Assembly (NCBI GenBank): GCA_029747585.1
Contig: JAPEVF010000092.1
Span: 51,583 to 115,582 of the forward strand
Source of the DNA: Pleurotus djamor
Lineage: Eukaryota > Basidiomycota > Agaricomycetes > Agaricales > Pleurotaceae
DNA length: 64,000 nt
Reading direction: 5' to 3'
This document shows positions 22,685-34,075 of this stretch, piece after piece; the stretch's first letter is position 1; each line of letters opens with the position of its first letter. The notes beneath the pieces are model-generated. The model worked only from the letters and a program-made list of their open reading frames with translations. It had not been told where the DNA came from and ran no database searches. A program made the position numbers and the translations under genes.

Positions 22685-23753
22685 CTATAGAGCCCCCGGC
22701 CTAGGGAAAACGACTGGCTCCGAAGTTCGCGCAACCTCACCAGAGGTCAGGATGCCAACATAAGGCATGATGTTGTACTTGAGTGCGTACTGCGCGTGAG
22801 GGACGCCCCTACACAGGTGTCAGAATGCTGGTTTCAGTCGTATCGGGAGTAAACATACCGGAACGATCGGTTCATATCACGCAAATGGTATTTATCCTTT
22901 GCTGCGACGTTCAGCATGGCATCTTCCTTTCTACGGACGATACGGTCCCATATCACGACTTCGTTCTGAACCTAGAGATCATCGGTTAGCAAAATGTGGG
23001 GAAAAGATGCCGAAAATAAAGATAACGCGGGTAAAACGGTCTTGGGAGTGGTGAAGGTGACGATGTGAGCCTCTAGAAAGACCTAGCGCGCCACCAGAAT
23101 GATGACGGGTAATCTCAATGAGGCTCGAGCGGAGTGGCTAGAACTGCGACCGAATGGAAGGGTCATATGAAGTGGCAAAACCACAAGCACAGATAGCGAG
23201 AACATATAGACTGAAAGAGGCTAGAACTCACCCCTTCGGTGTTGTTGTACTCGGCCTGAAGGTACAGGAAGATTTGTTTGGTGTTCCAATGAAATAGTGG
23301 CGTGAGATCTGGAGGAAAGGACACCACAACGAGAAGAGAAGGGTTATCGGTTCAAAGGGGGAATGGTTTGGCCGGCAAATTGGTGTTGGTGGAGTGATGC
23401 GTGCGTGCGGACGAGGCGAGGCGACAAGAGAATCCTTTAGTGCACCACTTATGATGAGCTACATGACGCGTAACTCACCAGCCGTGACGTTGAACCGTAC
23501 GACGCCAACCTCCTGCTTTGCTCCGTAACGACGAGGGTTTCTCCCCTCCAATCTATTTAAAATAGCGCGTAAGTTTCAAGCCGAGTATGTGTGCTCAAGC
23601 CAGAGCTCACACTCGTATCGAACCAATAGCCAAGTTCCCTTTTGGTTCAGCGGTGAACAAGAATGTTGTGAGAGTAATCGCCAGCAATAGTCCCATCATA
23701 CATGACGAAAGCAGAGAAGAGCCATTATTCAGCCTTGCGAAGAGACTGTGCAT
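22685..23753 (-). CDS. SPC3: Signal peptidase complex subunit 3
   Basis: Five exons on the minus strand join in frame. Exon 1 gives MHSLFARLNNGSSLLSS and a membrane segment (MMGLLLAITLTTFLFTA). Exon 2 gives RNPRRYGAKQEVGVVRFNV, exon 3 LTPLFHWNTKQIFLYLQAEY, exon 4 VQNEVVIWDRIVRRKEDAML, and exon 5 YALKYNIMPYVGILTSGE before the TAG at 22687-22685. This is the full SPC22/23 fold: one N-terminal transmembrane helix and a lumenal beta-rich domain. The protein is an essential non-catalytic subunit of the ER signal peptidase and is needed to cleave the many secreted proteins encoded nearby and elsewhere. An in-frame upstream start exists at 23846, but the MHS start matches the family. Length (about 180-190 residues) is normal. 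Confidence 0.92.
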
Positions 23754-26700
23754 GTTTTTTGTGCGAGAAAGAGAGTCGGTTTCAGTGGTAGCAGCGGTGT
23801 CGAAACGAGGCTTGTCGTCGTCGAGGTCAACGAGTAGATTGACCACCGCGTCAGCGACACGATTACACTTTGCTGTCGCACGTGGAATTGGCGCTCGTCG
23901 ATCAGAACGTTAGGCGCCTGTGGACCCACATTTACTGCTTGCTTTGAGACTTCTTCAATGAGTCGTACTACTTCGTCAAACTCTAAGCCACGTCTTCGAC
24001 ACGCTCTGAAACTGGCTTCATTTATCTGAAATCTGGCTATTTAATGTCTCTATGTGCTGCTTGACATGTCCGCAGATGCCTCGGAGATTTCCTCGACTGC
24101 AAAGGAACCCCATTCACACGAACGCACCATGACCGCAAACAAGGGTGCTTGCTGACGAGTACTGGAAATTTGAGGACCTCTAAGGACCCTCAAGCGTGTC
24201 ACACGTCCACGTCAAGAGAGGCCTCACATGCGCAAGTTGCGGCCTTAGCGCGCGGGACTTGGACATTATCGGCGACTGCGCGGTCCTCTCGCTACAACTT
24301 ATCTGCTACTGGAACCCCCTCAGCATCTCTCTTTGGCCGCGTAAGAGCTCTAATACTGGAGGTACCTACTAAAAACTAACTCTGCGTAATTATAGATAGA
24401 ACGGTGCATGCGTCTTCACACCTTAAAACAGACACACTCTCACGATTCCTGTGAGTCCCATGAAAATTTCTATGTCGCTGCTATTGGCTCATAATTGGAC
24501 AGAATCGAGGCGATATAATCGGCACTTGCCTAACTCTGAACTTATCCTTCAGGAGCTCCTCCCTCTATCTCCCCCTTAGACATATGGTCGTACAACAGGT
24601 TTTTCCGGCGGCCTGCAACCCCATTTGCTCTACATTTTAAAGCAGTATCGCTTTCTCACACACTCGCTTCATTACGCCGGCAAGGAGACGAAACCTTGCT
24701 GCGACTGATAAATCCTAGCCTAGCAAATTGCGGTTAACCTCCAGGTAACATTCGAGCTGGTGTTTTGGAGTTATCCATCGTATTGCGCTGTCATACCGCC
24801 TCAGTCTCAATCTCGTCTGCTGATTGAGCTCGTGCATTCTCTCGACTCATCAACCGGCTTTTGATTTCCCAAGTACGCTAGGCGTTCAGTTTGGATTCCG
24901 GATGTCTCCTCGGGTCTGGCCCATTTCACTAGAAGCCTCGCGCTACCATATGTCTATATTTACTGCCAACAGCGTTGGTCGGACGTTTTTCATCTGTCGC
25001 CATTCAGCCTCACTAATCCAAATTTCCCTCGTCTTCCTGACTCTAGGCTTGGTATCTCAGTTCTAATGGCTGAAGCCACGCCGACTTATATGGTCAATTT
25101 TATGCCGAACTGCACTGTGGCACATCTCCTTTGGTCACTTTCTTACCACGACAGGTTGCTGCGAAGTGCTGTCAGCCAGTTGAGGCGCATTCCTACTTTC
25201 TAAACAAGCTGCCTTCTTGGCTGTCATAGGCTGGCATTTCTGTTTGAGTAGACGTCTGGACGCTCAAGTACTATCTGCACGCCTAGGCATAGCCATCAAA
25301 GCTGGTCTTTCCCAGCGCCTTCTTCCTGGCTATGGTGCAGTTGCATCAACGCTGCCTGCGTAGAAGCCCCGTGACGACCTTTCTCAGCAACCCATTTCCC
25401 GGGAGTCAAATATCAGCTCCACAAACGTTCCGTGGTTGTAGGAGAAGTTACTACCCATCTATCTTCCTGCCTCATCGCAACAGATGTCCTTGGTTTTTCA
25501 TGCGTATGCGACTGGGGCTCATCACGCATCATTATCAAGCTCCATACCAGCTCCAAATCGATCAATTGACCTTCTGCTATCATCTAACAGAACAGACGCA
25601 CAGAGGCTGTCATCATCAAAGGCATCATCGTTGACGGATGACTTCACACAGCTACCTCAGATACTCTATCAACAGCTACGTGTTCGTCGTCCTTCCTTCC
25701 ATCAGAAGAATTCAATTCAAAATCCAACATTGATCGAAACTTTCCCCATGGGCACTGCGTTTTGTAGGTGCTCGTTTCTCTGGCTGCATCACCTGTGCAT
25801 CACGATCATGGATCATGCCGTAAAACCATGTAAAATTACAATTTTGTGTTATTCATCAACTTCGCATCGCACCAGACTATTGGGTTTTCCCGAGCGCTCA
25901 TTAATGATTCATCAAGCATCAAGGTCTGATGGTGCGTGGAGTCGTATACTGTATTCGTCCATTGGAAGCCCCTAGGCGTGTAACCCCCGAGAAAGCCATC
26001 CCCTGGACGGGCTGAGAAGGCTTATCCTAATTTCTAATGCGTTTATCGGACCGTAGAGCTGTGGCGACCTAAGTCTCGGGCATGGTGGGCTGGCGTGATG
26101 GACATGGGACAGAGGAATGGAAAGTTGGTGGACGGTGTGAAAGGGCGAGGGGCGGGAAATAGTGGAACAGGAACGTCGTTGCAGGACGCAACTGGGACGT
26201 AAGTTGCGGACTGTCCATTTAATTTCACACGGTCGATCACCTCCCCTCGTCCCCAACTCGTCCCTCCATGGAGAGCGTCCGAGTCGCAGCGTAATTCGGA
26301 CTTGCGTAATTCGTCTGACGACCGACGCAGTCCCAGGATCAATTAAAACCAATGGCTGGGCCTGGTGCCTGCCGTTGCTGATCAAGGCGCTGGACGTCCT
26401 CCTTACTCGCTTGCACGGATCCAGTGGGTTCCCGACGGCATACTACGGCGATGAGGCGGGCGAAAGTCGCGCGAAATTCGCATCGAACGCAGAAAACGAC
26501 AATACCCAGACCCGGGTCCAGACGCACGTACTTCGAATCCGAGTCGCAATCTACTATGTTCACCGGTCAAAGCGATTGGGACGTAACCTTTAATATCGCC
26601 AGTAGGTATAGTTGGATCTGTATCAAGTACTCTCCCGAGAAAGTGGTGTAATATCTCGAGAAGATAGAGTATACCGTGAGGCATTGAATAGCTCCTTCGA

Positions 26701-28303
26701 TGGCCATGTCGCCAATACCCGAGAAGCCCCCGGAGGTATACGCGAGGAGGCGTTGGACTGGAGAAGCTATCTCAATTGACTAGATTAGCGAAGATCGGCG
26801 AGGCGCTCCATTTAATTTGGAACTTGCGGTTGTCCGGTGTTGCCTAAAGTGCGATGCGACTTGGACTTCAAGCTCATCACAAAAGCTACCAATAGCTTCA
26901 GGTCAACCGTCACTAGCACTCATGCCATGAATTCCGCACAATGGGTCGCGTACTGAGTGGGGCTTGGAGGGTATGTCTCGCACTCAAGAACTAGTAGGTC
27001 GGGTGGCATCAGTCTTGTAACACTTAGAATACCAAGCCACGGGTAGTTTGATATCAGTGTTTTCGAATCAAGTCGCTTAGGCATAGCCTCGCCAGGAGAT
27101 ATCAAGCGATCACCTATTGAAGCAGCATGTTGAAGTGCGCCCGACTGCACATAAGTAAAACACGACGGTTCCGAAGTTAGTCGTGCAATCAAAAATGCGG
27201 CTTTACACATACGTAAAAATGACAGCATTATGCCGATATATGTAGCGACCCAATAGAAGCACATTGAAGGGTGCAGAAGGGTTGTCCATGTCAGTCGGTT
27301 AAGTGCATGCTCCCGGTCGATCACTCAGGACCAATTCGTATTGTGGTAGGGGAGGATAGGGCGTGGTAACAGCGACGGTTTCTCAACAAGTCAGAAGCAA
27401 GAAGTTCGGAAGCGAATGAGACCATACCACAGAAAGGGTGGCTGGACTTCAATGCAAGCAGAGAGTGCGTCGTTACGGTAAGTATCTAATTGGGGTTCGC
27501 CTTCGAGAAGTAAGTACATGCCTTGAGGAGAAACCATGGTAGTGGGGTGCAAATTCACCTTCACGAGGCAGAGGTTTGGAAGACGGCGAACACGGTGCAC
27601 GCCAAGAGTACCGACTCGATCACGGTCTCGACATAGAATTTGCTATGTTCCATGCTGCATGGGAGTTATCAGCACCGAATAGACAGTTAGTGGGCGAAGC
27701 AACTCAAGCTGAAACACTTAACTAGATGTGATGAGTCGCACGGGCTTCGAATCAAGCCCGGTGCCGATAAAGTAGAGCAGGAGCACCTCGCACTACGATA
27801 AGGAAGTCATGGTGGCCTATGCAAGGTTGTGTGAGAGCGCACATAGCTGGACGAGTCATGAAGCAAGACTCAGTCCCGAACTTCGCTTGAGAGCTCAAGT
27901 AGCCCAAAGCGTCGGAGTATGCAGTATTTTTGTTAAGTCTATCGCGTCAGTACGGGTACATAGCAGCACTTTGGTAAGATTGATCGTTAAGTCTTGGAAA
28001 CATGGCCGTTCAACGTTCAATGGCCGTTGCAAGATTGTGTCAATTTGGCCCAGTGAAAACAAGGTCGTCATAGCCTCATAGCCCGTGAGGATGATATAAA
28101 GGTTGTTGCAAAGCTTCAAGAAGAATCGAAAGCCAAGGGCTGAAAATGTCCAGACTCTGGAGTAGAAGTGGCGACTCGGTCTCGAGGTCTTGGGCATGCC
28201 AGTGGTTGCTTGAGCGCTTGAGCCCCTGTCCCGTTTTGCGGCCAGATCGTTTGAGCGCTTAACCTTGTCAAACACTTGTCGCAAACTTGTCGTAAACTTC
28301 CAC
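23754..28303. other. Gene-poor stretch of about 4.5 kb
   Basis: I find no known domain, no set of short frames joined by plausible introns, and no repeat shared with other parts of the window. Open frames such as 25484-25975 (plus) and 26920-27324 (minus) have biased composition or uninformative translations. Near the right end there are two TTGAGCGCTT motifs (28211 and 28251) and a short direct repeat (acttgtcgcaa, acttgtcgtaa) just before the next gene. It may be decayed mobile DNA or a region with unrecognised genes. Confidence 0.45.
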
Positions 28304-30967
28304 ATGGAGGAACCAGCCACAACACAGCTGACAGAGGAACAGAATCAGTGGCTAAACCAACTTTCAGTATGGTCAGCAACTGAAGATATGGCTTACGTTG
28401 AAACGACTCTCCGGAAAGCATTTACAAGCGGACGTGATGACCAACCGACCGAGTGGCAAAATCCTATGTGGCTTGATCTCATCGTGGGCGATAAGTCCTT
28501 CCCGGTAGCTCTCTCCAATCTCTTCAAGAACGAATGTGAACTGCGAAGTAGCGAGGAACTTGCTGGCATTTGGCTTCACAGAGAGTCGCCAGCTGATTTC
28601 ATTGTCCGAGCTTATAAACGTAGGTGTCAATCCGCATCTTTGAATCAACCTGTCAATAGCTCAAATCTCTGACAGGGAAGGTTTCGAAACGGTCTAAAAT
28701 CTGGACAATACCCCCTGTGGCTGTCCCAAGTGAGTTACCTACCGGTTCTCCCAACGCGCATGACTCTACGACAGCCTATAGATAACGTCAAAGATGCCGT
28801 GCGTAAGGCTTTCTTTGCTCCATTTCAGGACACTGGCTCTCTCGGACTACTCAAAGGCCACCTTCGATGCATCATGGATTCTCGCATGTCTCCGATTCTC
28901 CCTCTGATACAAAGCTCTGGTACTGGCAAGTCTCGCTTGGTGAACCAATTGGCGCAGGAGTGGCACACGTTTCCCGCCTGCGTAAGAGAGCCAAATCCTG
29001 CAGGAAGCTTTTGTACGTATTCTGGAGTATACCATCCATCACACGTGGATCCCCTCATTCGTTGTTTACCCAAGCGTTTCCACCCCCCGATGACGTTGTA
29101 CGCAACTTCTTCCGAGATGGAGATCCCCATGTCCTGTGTCGTGCATTTCTTTGTGCACTATTCGAAGAGGCGGAAGGCTGCTTTAAGACCTCGGCCTCCG
29201 CCCTTGAATGGTATACTTTTCTAGAGAAGTCACGGTTCAATTTCTATCAACAAGTCGTTAATCTAGCTCGCCACTCCATACCGAACTTCTACAACAAATC
29301 AAAATCCACCAGTAGCTGCTTCTTCTTCTACTTAGCTTAAGGCTAACTTTCATCCAAGGTCTAATGTATGAACGGCTCCAGGCACTTCGTCAAAAATGGG
29401 GGGATTCTCCGATCGTGGTTTACTTCGACGAAGCCCACGCTTTGAATTCGCATACCATAGCAGCCCTTACGAGTGCTTTCTCCGATCTTTTCGATTCAGA
29501 TTCGGGGATTGTGGCCATCTTTATCTCGACTCGTCCTTCTCTGTTGACGTTGGTGCAAAACATTAGTCCCGTCAACTCGGCTTCACGCGCTCCTAGACAG
29601 GAAGTCTCTCGCCCATTTACCGAATTGTCTTTGGATGTCTGGGATCCACCACCCCCACAGTCGATTAATACGTTGAAAGGTCTGCGCTCGGTTGCCGTCA
29701 CGAGTCTTCTTGGACGACCTATGTGCGTGTTCCAAATTTTCTTTTGTTTTTTTATTTTCTTCTTTCTGATCATTCACCTAGGTGGCGTGCGCACTTGAAT
29801 CATAACTACGACGTGGCCCAACTCCTACGCCTCGCAGAGTACAAGCTAGCTCACCCCGGGCTGTTAAGCAGTCTACTAGCACCAGTTCTCTGCCGCCTGT
29901 TTGCTCACTTAGGCACCTCCAGTCCACATTTGGTCGAAGACCTGGTCGAAAGGCATTCAGCATTTGCTTTCTTTATGAATGCCACACGGACTGAACTCGA
30001 GGTCGGGTACCCTCCTGAGCCTTTCATAACGGCTGCAGCTGCTAGGATAATGATGAGGGATATGCGTCAAAATGCTAGTCGCGTCGACTTTCCACCTCTC
30101 TGGCTTGGTGAGCTCAGGGTATCTCTTACAAGACAGCGGCTATCTTGCGGCGATTATGGCGATCTTACTACTAGAGTTATCTACACCATCGCCCGTGATC
30201 GCGCCTATTTGCAGACGTATGAACGTGACACGTCCAGCACCAAGTCCGTCGATGTCCTAGCCGGTCACGAACCTGTTTCGCTCCTCTTTTTCCTCCAGTT
30301 TCTCTTTGGAACTCACTGGGATACGATCAAGACTTGCTTACCATGCAACATGGAAGGAGGTCAAGCGCTTGAAACCTACTTCGACAAGGCAGTCGTTGAT
30401 TTCACAACCTTTACCATCTGTGATGATGGGGACATCTTTACATTGGATGGAATGATCTCAGCACTTCGTCAGGGATGTGCCGTTGTCTGCAAACGCGGCA
30501 GTCACCAAATGTACGATCATGTCATCGTTGTGGTACTGGATCCCACGAAAGAGATCGGACCAGAGAATCTAGCCATGATTGTTGATTACAAGCAGACCAC
30601 GCGTATCGCGGAAAGATTGGCTGTCGAAATCGGAATCGCGAAAGCCAGCGTTCCCGTCATTACCATCGTCCACCAATATGGACCCCAGGGACGAACTGGC
30701 TTCAAAGCGTTTGAAAGTTCTCAACTAGCGTCCGACGGGCTAGAACAAGATATGCCCCACTACCAACTGCATCTTCACGACTGCACACTCATTCCAGATA
30801 CTGGTTCGAGACGTGCGCTCCTCGAATTCGATATGCCATTCAATTCATACAGGAGGGCGGTTTCGGAAGACAGTCACCTGTACCATGAGAAATACATCAG
30901 TGAGCACGTGGAAAAATTGGCATCAAATTGGTATCATGGAGTTTCGTCTAGGTGTTCGTACATATGA
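28304..30967 (+). CDS. Crinkler-type protein: P-loop NTPase plus putative REase-fold C-terminal domain
   Basis: From the ATG at 28304, at least five exons can be joined. Exon 1 (to 28623) encodes an N-terminal region of about 105 residues that I do not recognise. The intron 28624-28680 then leads to FAPFQDTGS and the Walker A motif (SSGTGKSRLVNQL). Next come FPPPDDVVRNFF, the Walker B motif (PIVVYFDEAHAL), and an arginine-finger-like IFISTRPSL. The last exon, about 390 codons, contains YDHVIVVVLDP and MIVDYKQ, which could be the acidic and Q-x-K-like positions of a restriction endonuclease-like fold. This NTPase-nuclease arrangement is typical of fungal and oomycete Crinkler/CR proteins, thought to act on nucleic acids in conflict between organisms. 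The usual ubiquitin-like header is not evident. An alternative reading of 28681-28780 gives LPTGSPNAHDSTTAYR, which looks equally protein-like, so the exon 1-2 junction is uncertain. Confidence 0.7.
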
Positions 30968-31128
30968 ATGAAGTCTTGGCTGGTCTTCCATCGAAACATT
31001 CGTGCTGGTCAAGCTGAGGTCCTGGCGCTTGCTGGGCGCTCCGAGTTGACCGAGCGTCGATTCCAGTGTCACATAGGTATTCTGACATTCCGTGTAATAT
31101 AATGTACATACGAAAGCCTCCCACTCGA

Positions 31129-32506
31129 TCACCAACATATAAACGGATTGATCGCCATAACTGGTTAGGATTGCTATTAGAACGGAATGCCCTGAACAAG
31201 ACCACAGTCGCACGTACCTTGGCCAAATGCAAACGCATGCGGCGGATTGATACCCGTGGAGACTGTAAGACGGAGATTAGGGTGAGAGCATGGTGTGGCA
31301 AATAACGACATACTGATGGAGTTGCTACATGAAGTGTCTTCGCCTCCATTGCATTTCCTGACGTTCTCAGGTCGAGCTATATAAGAGGTAAGACCATGAG
31401 AGAATGAAAGGAAAGAGGGGGACTAACAAGGGTCTTTGTGTTCCCAGTACTCCGTTCCATAGTGACGATATCCCAACCAGCGTCCCAAAATTGTCGGAAC
31501 GCCATCTAAAGTAGTGGGATTAGTAACTGTTTCTTCTTGACGCAATGGATGAGTCATGTACCCCAAGTGTGGACGCCTGTAATGATGAAAAGATATCGAT
31601 GAACATGCGAATCGATCATTTTTTGGGGAAGGGGCTTACCGCGATAAATATTATTCATTCCGATTCTAGTTTCCACCAAGGATGCGAAGTCTGCGTTTCC
31701 AATGCGAGGTGCTCCTACATGACGTTCAGTATCGAGAAGGACAAAAGATAGACAGAACGCTAACCATAGGTAAACAGCCGCAACTGTTTATTAGGGTATC
31801 GTGCCTTTAGTGCCAAAGCTGCGAAAGTACACACGGCGCCGCCAAGGGAATGTCCTAGAAGGCGATATGACAGGCATTAGTAAGTACATGGGATCGATTT
31901 TCATGTCAGAGATGCTTACCGGTGACGACGAGTTTGTACGAAGGGTATCTGTCAATCTGGGTCTTCATATACGACATGACTTCATCGTGAACGACGTTAT
32001 AAGCTTTCTGGAAGCCGGTGTGGACGGTTGCGCCTCCAACGTTGTTCACACCGGCGACACGTAGTGGTGTAAGGAGGATTTGGATGTCTAGACGTAAAGC
32101 ACAAGGAATCAGCGGGGTGAAAGTGAAGACGTTTCAAAAGGGATAGTGACGTACTGGTCAATATGTCTGCGATTTCCATTGAACCTCTGAAGGCGAGGAT
32201 GATTTCTTTCCTATCATCGTCACGCACGACAAAGCCTTGGGTGCCTTGTTTATCAAACTAGGTAAAAGCGCATAAGAGTTAGGAAATCGCCGGATGGGAG
32301 GTGAAACGAACCGAGTTGATCTTCCACGCGCCGACTGGACGTGGACAGAGAGGTTGGTATACAGCCGAAGAGAACTTGGCGTACAAAACCAAGTCATCAT
32401 ACACCGACGAGCTCACGGCTCGGTTCTGGAGTAGCGGGGCTGCGATATTTCGACCGAAGAGGGTGAAAAAGAAGAGGACGGCGTAGTAGTGGAGTAGAAC
32501 AGACAT
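31129..32506 (-). CDS. Secreted class 3 lipase / feruloyl esterase-like hydrolase
   Basis: Minus-strand gene of about eight exons starting at the ATG at 32506-32504 with a signal peptide (LLHYYAVLFFFTLFG). Visible in order are LVLYAKFSSAVYQPLCP, VVRDDDRKEIILAFRGS, the nucleophile elbow GHSLGGAVCTFAALAL (near 31860-31810), VPTILGRWLGYRHYGTEYW with the likely catalytic His, CNGGEDTSCSNSI, and a last small exon giving VMAINPFIC before a TGA at 31131-31129. The order and the cysteine-rich end match fungal secreted lipase class 3 / feruloyl esterase A-type proteins, alpha/beta hydrolases that cleave lipids or ferulic acid esters. The exact substrate cannot be read from sequence. A TATA box lies 90 bases upstream. 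The insert between SISM and TGIN is longer than I expect for the family. Confidence 0.87.
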
Positions 32507-32596
32507 AATGAAGAGGAAGAGGGAGAAATGGGGGCGAAGATGGCCGAGTTCCTAAGCAATAGGACAAGGACATTTCTTCAAGCTTGTCTTATCGGC

Positions 32597-32605
32597 CTTT
32601 TTATA
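32597..32605 (-). promoter_or_regulatory. TATA box of the lipase gene
   Basis: TATAAAAAG on the coding strand, about 90 bases before the ATG at 32506. Confidence 0.55.
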
Positions 32606-34075
32606 AGAAGGGCGGCGATGAGAGTAGATATCGAGGATCACGATAAATTTCCTTGACCATGCACAAACGCCCGAAGACTCCGTTCCTAATGATGTGGGGT
32701 GCACATTGCTTTGACGCCATACGAGCCGAAGTCATCACGCTGTTGGGGTACTGTGCATCAGCTGACGGAGAAAAGCATCGATTTTAGCATCGAGTCATCG
32801 GTATGCGGTATGTCTACCATACGTTGTATGAGGAGGTGACCAGAATATGCAGGGATAGACTCGAAAACGTACCTGAATGACCAACAAATACAGGTCTTTA
32901 CATTTTTGCCTCAATCGGAACCGCATGGCAACCGGGCATCCACTAACCATGGAAGAACTTTTCGAAGACAATTGTCAAGCACAAAAACTTGCTTCAAACG
33001 AGGTTCCTGATTAGATCAATCCCTTCATGCACAAAGTTAGAAAGCGGCAAAAAGATGTAGATAAGTGCATACCTCAGAGGACATGGGCACGCTAGAAGGA
33101 CCATAAGGTACCATCCACCATTACCTCATACAAGCAGATTAATGTTTTCTCTGGCGCAGATCGCAACACGCGGCTCGCTCGAGCGATGGGTTCGTGGGGT
33201 AAATTGCATGGGGTACAGAGGCACTGGTTTGTGGGGAAATTGCGGGGAACATGTGGCTTGTGTGGTAGGCCGCCGGAGCAAGACCTTTACGACAGGGCAC
33301 TTCCAGCTAATGCACCATGCGCACTGGTGGAACGGTCCGTCAACGAAGGAGAGATCGCTAATATTGGTTCAACCTGTCCCTCCAGTGAATCATGACTGCA
33401 ATGATTCAAGTAGATACTTCGAAGAATTGAAGTTCCTCGGGGAATAAGATGCACTTGTGGCACCTGTACTTGACTGTAGGTGCGACGCAAGGTAAAAAAA
33501 AGACGGAGCTTGCAAAAGCATTGTGTGGTGTAGGGTGTTTGAGGAACTTGCGATGGACGACCCTGCACATTTAGCCGAGGATTTTCGTCACCCCTGATTT
33601 ATCCCTAAGTCGACCCCTATAAGTCAGATGAAGCTGGCATCATCACTTCAGCTCGTGGACGCGAAAGAATGGGTGAAAGAGAACGGAACACCCGTACGGT
33701 TTCAATCGAGCAGTAATATTCGTTGGAAACGAATCTGTCGCACTGATGGGTCGTAAGATGGCGTATCACCATGTACGCTGAAGCTGAAGGCTCAAGCTCA
33801 AGCGCGAAACGCTTATCATGAAAACCATGTATATGTATAAAAGTAACCCCTACGTCAAGGGAGTAAAAGGTATGAATGTGAAGGCTATGAAGGTATAAAG
33901 GTTGCGAACATGAACGTCGAAATGATTAAATCGTAGAAAGCGTCGAAGGGTGGAATAAAAANGGTCGTAGCTATGTTATGTCCGAGTGTCCAAATCAGCG
34001 GGAATAAGAAGTCGTGTATGTACGTATGCAGAAGTCCGAGTAAGAGGTCCTTGGTGAAGAGAAGTATAGGTTGAT
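32606..34075. other. Intergenic stretch between the lipase gene and the Ser-rich gene
   Basis: About 1.5 kb. A frame at 33142-33447 on the plus strand is open but has no recognised motif. One N lies at 33962. I see no gene. Confidence 0.45.

Noticed and set aside
27741..27760. Possible tRNA T-arm (cgggcttcgaatcaagcccg) in the gene-poor stretch
   Set aside because: It is a perfect 7-base stem with a 6-base loop, but no matching D arm, anticodon arm or acceptor stem surrounds it.
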